This document shows positions 3,960 to 6,627 of a DNA stretch of 6,627 nucleotides, one piece after another. Below the pieces are notes generated by a model, which was given only the letters and a program-made list of their open reading frames with translations, was not told the DNA's origin and made no database searches. Source of the stretch: an uncultured Eubacteriales bacterium. Lineage in GTDB: Bacteria > Bacillota > Clostridia > Oscillospirales > CAG-272. Within the stretch, counting starts at the first letter, position 1, and the number at the start of each line of letters is the position of its first letter. Both the position numbers and the translations under genes were made by a program. The stretch spans positions 1 to 6,627 of the forward strand of contig CAKSSY010000082.1 of the NCBI GenBank assembly GCA_934489945.1. Direction: 5' to 3'.

Positions 3960-6627
3960 ATGGAAATGAAAGAACGCAAAATCGTAGACAATGTGGAAAA
4001 GCTGGAAGCACACCTTGCCGACGTCAGAGCGGCACAGGTCAAATATTCAACCTTTCCTCAGGAAAAGGTTGATGCGATCTTCCGCGCTGCGGCAATCGCT
4101 GCCAATCAGGCACGGATTCCTCTTGCCAAGCTGGCGGTCGAGGAAACCGGCATGGGCATTGTGGAGGACAAGGTCATTAAAAACCACTATGCTTCCGAGT
4201 ATATCTATAATGCCTACAAAGACACCAAGACCTGTGGTGTAATTGAGGAAGACAAAGCAGCCGGCATCCGGAAAATCGCTGAACCGATTGGCGTAATCGC
4301 CGCCGTCATTCCGACCACCAATCCCACCTCCACTGCTATTTTCAAAACCCTTTTGGCTCTTAAGACACGCAACGGCATTATCATCAGTCCTCATCCGCGT
4401 GCCAAAAATTCTACCATTGCTGCCGCAAAAATCGTACTGGAAGCGGCAATTGCAGCAGGAGCACCCGAAAACATTATCGATTGGATCGATGTTCCTTCTT
4501 TGGACATGACCAATCTTTTAATGAAAGAGGCAGATATTATTCTTGCCACCGGCGGTCCCGGCATGGTAAAAGCGGCATATTCTTCCGGCAAGCCCGCAGT
4601 CGGTGTCGGTGCCGGCAATACGCCTGCTATTATCGATGATACCGCAGACATCGTACTCGCAGTCAACTCCATTATTCATTCCAAAACGTTCGATAACGGT
4701 ATGATTTGCGCGTCCGAGCAGTCGGTCATTGTGCTTGACGGTGTTTACGGCGCAGTCAAGGACGAATTTGCCGCAAGAGGTTGCTATTTCCTGAATCCTT
4801 CGGAAACCGAGAAAGTTCGCAAAACCATTTTGATCAACGGTGCACTGAACGCAAAAATCGTCGGTCAAAAAGCCGCGGACATTGCCGCACTTGCCGGGGT
4901 AACCGTTCCGAAAGGAACTAAGATTCTGATTGGCGAAGTGGAAAGTGTGGAGCTTTCCGAAGAATTTGCCCATGAAAAGCTCTCTCCCGTCCTTGCCATG
5001 TATCGTGCCAAGGACATTGAAGATGCCTTCGGCAAAGCAGAACGCCTGATTGCCGACGGCGGTTTCGGTCACACCTCCTCCATCTATCTGAATGTTCAGA
5101 CCGAGCAGAAAAAGCTGGATGAATTTGCCGCACGCATGAAAACCTGTCGAATTCTCGTCAATACACCTTCTTCTCAGGGCGGCATCGGCGACCTTTACAA
5201 CTTCAGACTGGCACCCTCTTTGACCCTCGGGTGCGGTTCATGGGGTGGAAACAGTGTGTCCGAAAATGTAGGAGTCAAACACCTTCTTAACATCAAGACC
5301 GTAGCCGAAAGGAGAGAAAATATGCTTTGGTTCCGCGCACCCGAAAAGGTTTATCTCAGAAAAGGTTGCCTGCCGACGGCACTTGACGAACTGAAAAACG
5401 TTCTGAACAAGAAAAGAGCTTTTCTTGTCACCGACAGCTTCCTCTACCGGAACGGCTATGCAAAACCGATCACAGATAAACTCGATCAACTCGGAATTCC
5501 CCACGCCTGCTTCTTCGGCGTTGAACCGGATCCGACACTTGCTTGTGCCAAAGCAGGTGCTGAACAGATGGCTGCCTTTATGCCGGATGTAATCATCGCG
5601 CTTGGCGGTGGTTCTGCTATGGATGCTGCCAAGATTATGTGGGTTCTGTATGAGCATCCCGAAGTTGATTTCATGGATATGGCAATGCGTTTTATGGATA
5701 TTCGTAAACGTGTTTATACCTTCCCGAAGATGGGTGAAAAGGCATACTTTATTGCGATTCCCACTTCCGCCGGAACCGGTTCCGAGGTTACGCCGTTTGC
5801 TGTCATTACGGATGAAAAAACCGGCATCAAATATCCGCTTGCCGATTATGCCCTGATGCCCAACATGGCAATTATTGATGCTGATTTCCATATGAACGCT
5901 CCTCGCGGACTGACCGCCGCATCCGGTATTGATGCCGTAACCCACGCGCTGGAAGCCTATGCCTCTATGATGGCAACCGACTATACAGACGGTCTCGCAG
6001 TCCGCGCACTCAAAGTTATCTTTGACTATCTGCCCCGTGCCTACGACGACGGTGCAAACGACCCCGAAGCTCGTGAAAAAATGGCAAACGCGGCAACTAT
6101 GGCAGGTATGGCATTTGCCAATGCCTTCCTGGGTGTGTGCCACTCCATGGCTCACAAGCTGGGTGCCTTCCACCATCTGCCGCACGGTGTTGCCAACGCT
6201 CTGATGATTGATGAAGTGCTTCGCTTCAATGCTGCGGAAGTTCCCGCAAAAATGGGCACCTTCCCGCAATATGACCATCCGCATACACTGGCACGGTACG
6301 CCGAAATTGCAGATGCACTCGGCATCAGCGGCAAAAACGATTCCGAAAAACTGGAGAATCTGATTCACGCAATTGACGAACTGAAGGCACGCGTCGGAAT
6401 CCGTCCTACCATCCGCGACTACGTTCCGGATGAAAAAGACTTTTTGGAGCGACTGGATGCTATGGTGGAACAGGCATTTGATGATCAGTGCACCGGTGCT
6501 AACCCGCGGTATCCGCTCATGAGTGAAATCCGTCAGATGTATCTGAACGCATACTACGGTGGCAAGACATTTACCGAAGCCCCCGTTCCGTTTGAAGCCG
6601 ACGAATCTCCCGCCACCGATGAGCGGG
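3960..6627 (+). CDS. adhE: Bifunctional acetaldehyde-CoA/alcohol dehydrogenase AdhE, extreme C-terminus cut by window edge
   Basis: The frame is open from ATG 3960 to the window end: 889 codons, against 891 residues in E. coli AdhE, so only a short tail is missing. Residues 1 to about 450 are the CoA-acylating aldehyde dehydrogenase, which reduces acetyl-CoA to acetaldehyde; catalytic Cys is C250 in DNGMICASEQ. After a short linker, residues from about 455 form the iron alcohol dehydrogenase, which reduces acetaldehyde to ethanol. It has GGGSAMDAAK (from 549) for NAD and iron ligands D658, H662, H728 and H742, offset by five from E. coli D653, H657, H723 and H737. Both half-reactions use NADH. 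The enzyme is cytoplasmic and forms spirosome filaments in known cases. AGAGG (3948-3952) lies 7 nt before the ATG; another ATG two codons on is possible. It follows rex in an apparent operon and should respond to Rex. Confidence 0.97.
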   Translation, partial: MEMKERKIVDNVEKLEAHLADVRAAQVKYSTFPQEKVDAIFRAAAIAANQARIPLAKLAVEETGMGIVEDKVIKNHYASEYIYNAYKDTKTCGVIEEDKAAGIRKIAEPIGVIAAVIPTTNPTSTAIFKTLLALKTRNGIIISPHPRAKNSTIAAAKIVLEAAIAAGAPENIIDWIDVPSLDMTNLLMKEADIILATGGPGMVKAAYSSGKPAVGVGAGNTPAIIDDTADIVLAVNSIIHSKTFDNGMICASEQSVIVLDGVYGAVKDEFAARGCYFLNPSETEKVRKTILINGALNAKIVGQKAADIAALAGVTVPKGTKILIGEVESVELSEEFAHEKLSPVLAMYRAKDIEDAFGKAERLIADGGFGHTSSIYLNVQTEQKKLDEFAARMKTCRILVNTPSSQGGIGDLYNFRLAPSLTLGCGSWGGNSVSENVGVKHLLNIKTVAERRENMLWFRAPEKVYLRKGCLPTALDELKNVLNKKRAFLVTDSFLYRNGYAKPITDKLDQLGIPHACFFGVEPDPTLACAKAGAEQMAAFMPDVIIALGGGSAMDAAKIMWVLYEHPEVDFMDMAMRFMDIRKRVYTFPKMGEKAYFIAIPTSAGTGSEVTPFAVITDEKTGIKYPLADYALMPNMAIIDADFHMNAPRGLTAASGIDAVTHALEAYASMMATDYTDGLAVRALKVIFDYLPRAYDDGANDPEAREKMANAATMAGMAFANAFLGVCHSMAHKLGAFHHLPHGVANALMIDEVLRFNAAEVPAKMGTFPQYDHPHTLARYAEIADALGISGKNDSEKLENLIHAIDELKARVGIRPTIRDYVPDEKDFLERLDAMVEQAFDDQCTGANPRYPLMSEIRQMYLNAYYGGKTFTEAPVPFEADESPATDER
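5308..5324 (+). promoter_or_regulatory. Possible internal translation start at the AdhE domain boundary
   Basis: Inside adhE, AAAGGAG (5308-5314) stands 7 nt before an in-frame ATG (5322-5324, residue M455) preceded by an A-rich spacer. The site falls between the aldehyde and alcohol dehydrogenase domains. The arginine codons used are AGG AGA; AGG appears to be used nowhere else in the visible adhE frame. If ribosomes start here, a free iron alcohol dehydrogenase would be made. The peptide itself is conserved in AdhE proteins, so the match may be a by-product of protein sequence. Confidence 0.35.

Noticed and set aside
5238..6368. A 376-codon open frame on the minus strand inside adhE
   Set aside because: It lies wholly opposite the well-supported AdhE alcohol dehydrogenase domain, has a His-, Cys- and Gly-rich composition typical of an antisense shadow, shows no recognisable domain, and I saw no convincing ribosome site.

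Overview
The window reads as chromosomal DNA from a low-to-moderate GC Gram-positive anaerobe of the Bacillota, most likely class Clostridia. The reasons are a Rex-type redox repressor placed directly before a bifunctional AdhE, strong AGGAGG-like ribosome sites, a TTG start, AT-rich intergenic DNA and a classic hairpin plus T-tract terminator. The genus cannot be fixed from the sequence. Every gene looks intact apart from the two cut by the window edges. The longest gap between genes is about 209 bp and it is dense in regulatory signals. No RNA gene, insertion sequence, CRISPR array or other mobile element was seen.

Left module (1-3222): a LysR-family regulator on the minus strand, whose 3' end lies outside the window, is divergent from a two-gene plus-strand unit. 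That unit encodes a CPA2-type monovalent cation/proton antiporter (876-2333, TTG start) and a MgtC/SapB-family membrane protein (2388-3119). A perfect 18-bp-stem terminator at 3174-3222 closes it. The inference is an ion-homeostasis operon, possibly controlled by the divergent LysR protein.

Right module (3223-6627): after the terminator come a TATCGATA dyad, a promoter region with a good match to a Rex operator, rex (3329-3934), and 25 bp later adhE (3960 to beyond the window; 889 codons visible). Rex senses NADH/NAD+ and AdhE consumes NADH to make ethanol from acetyl-CoA, so the operator upstream of rex probably provides autoregulation and NADH-responsive control of adhE through co-transcription.

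Nothing here amounts to a wholly new system. The points most worth a second look are the Rex operator overlapping a candidate -10 element, an in-frame Shine-Dalgarno plus ATG exactly at the AdhE domain boundary, and the altered core motif of the MgtC-like protein.
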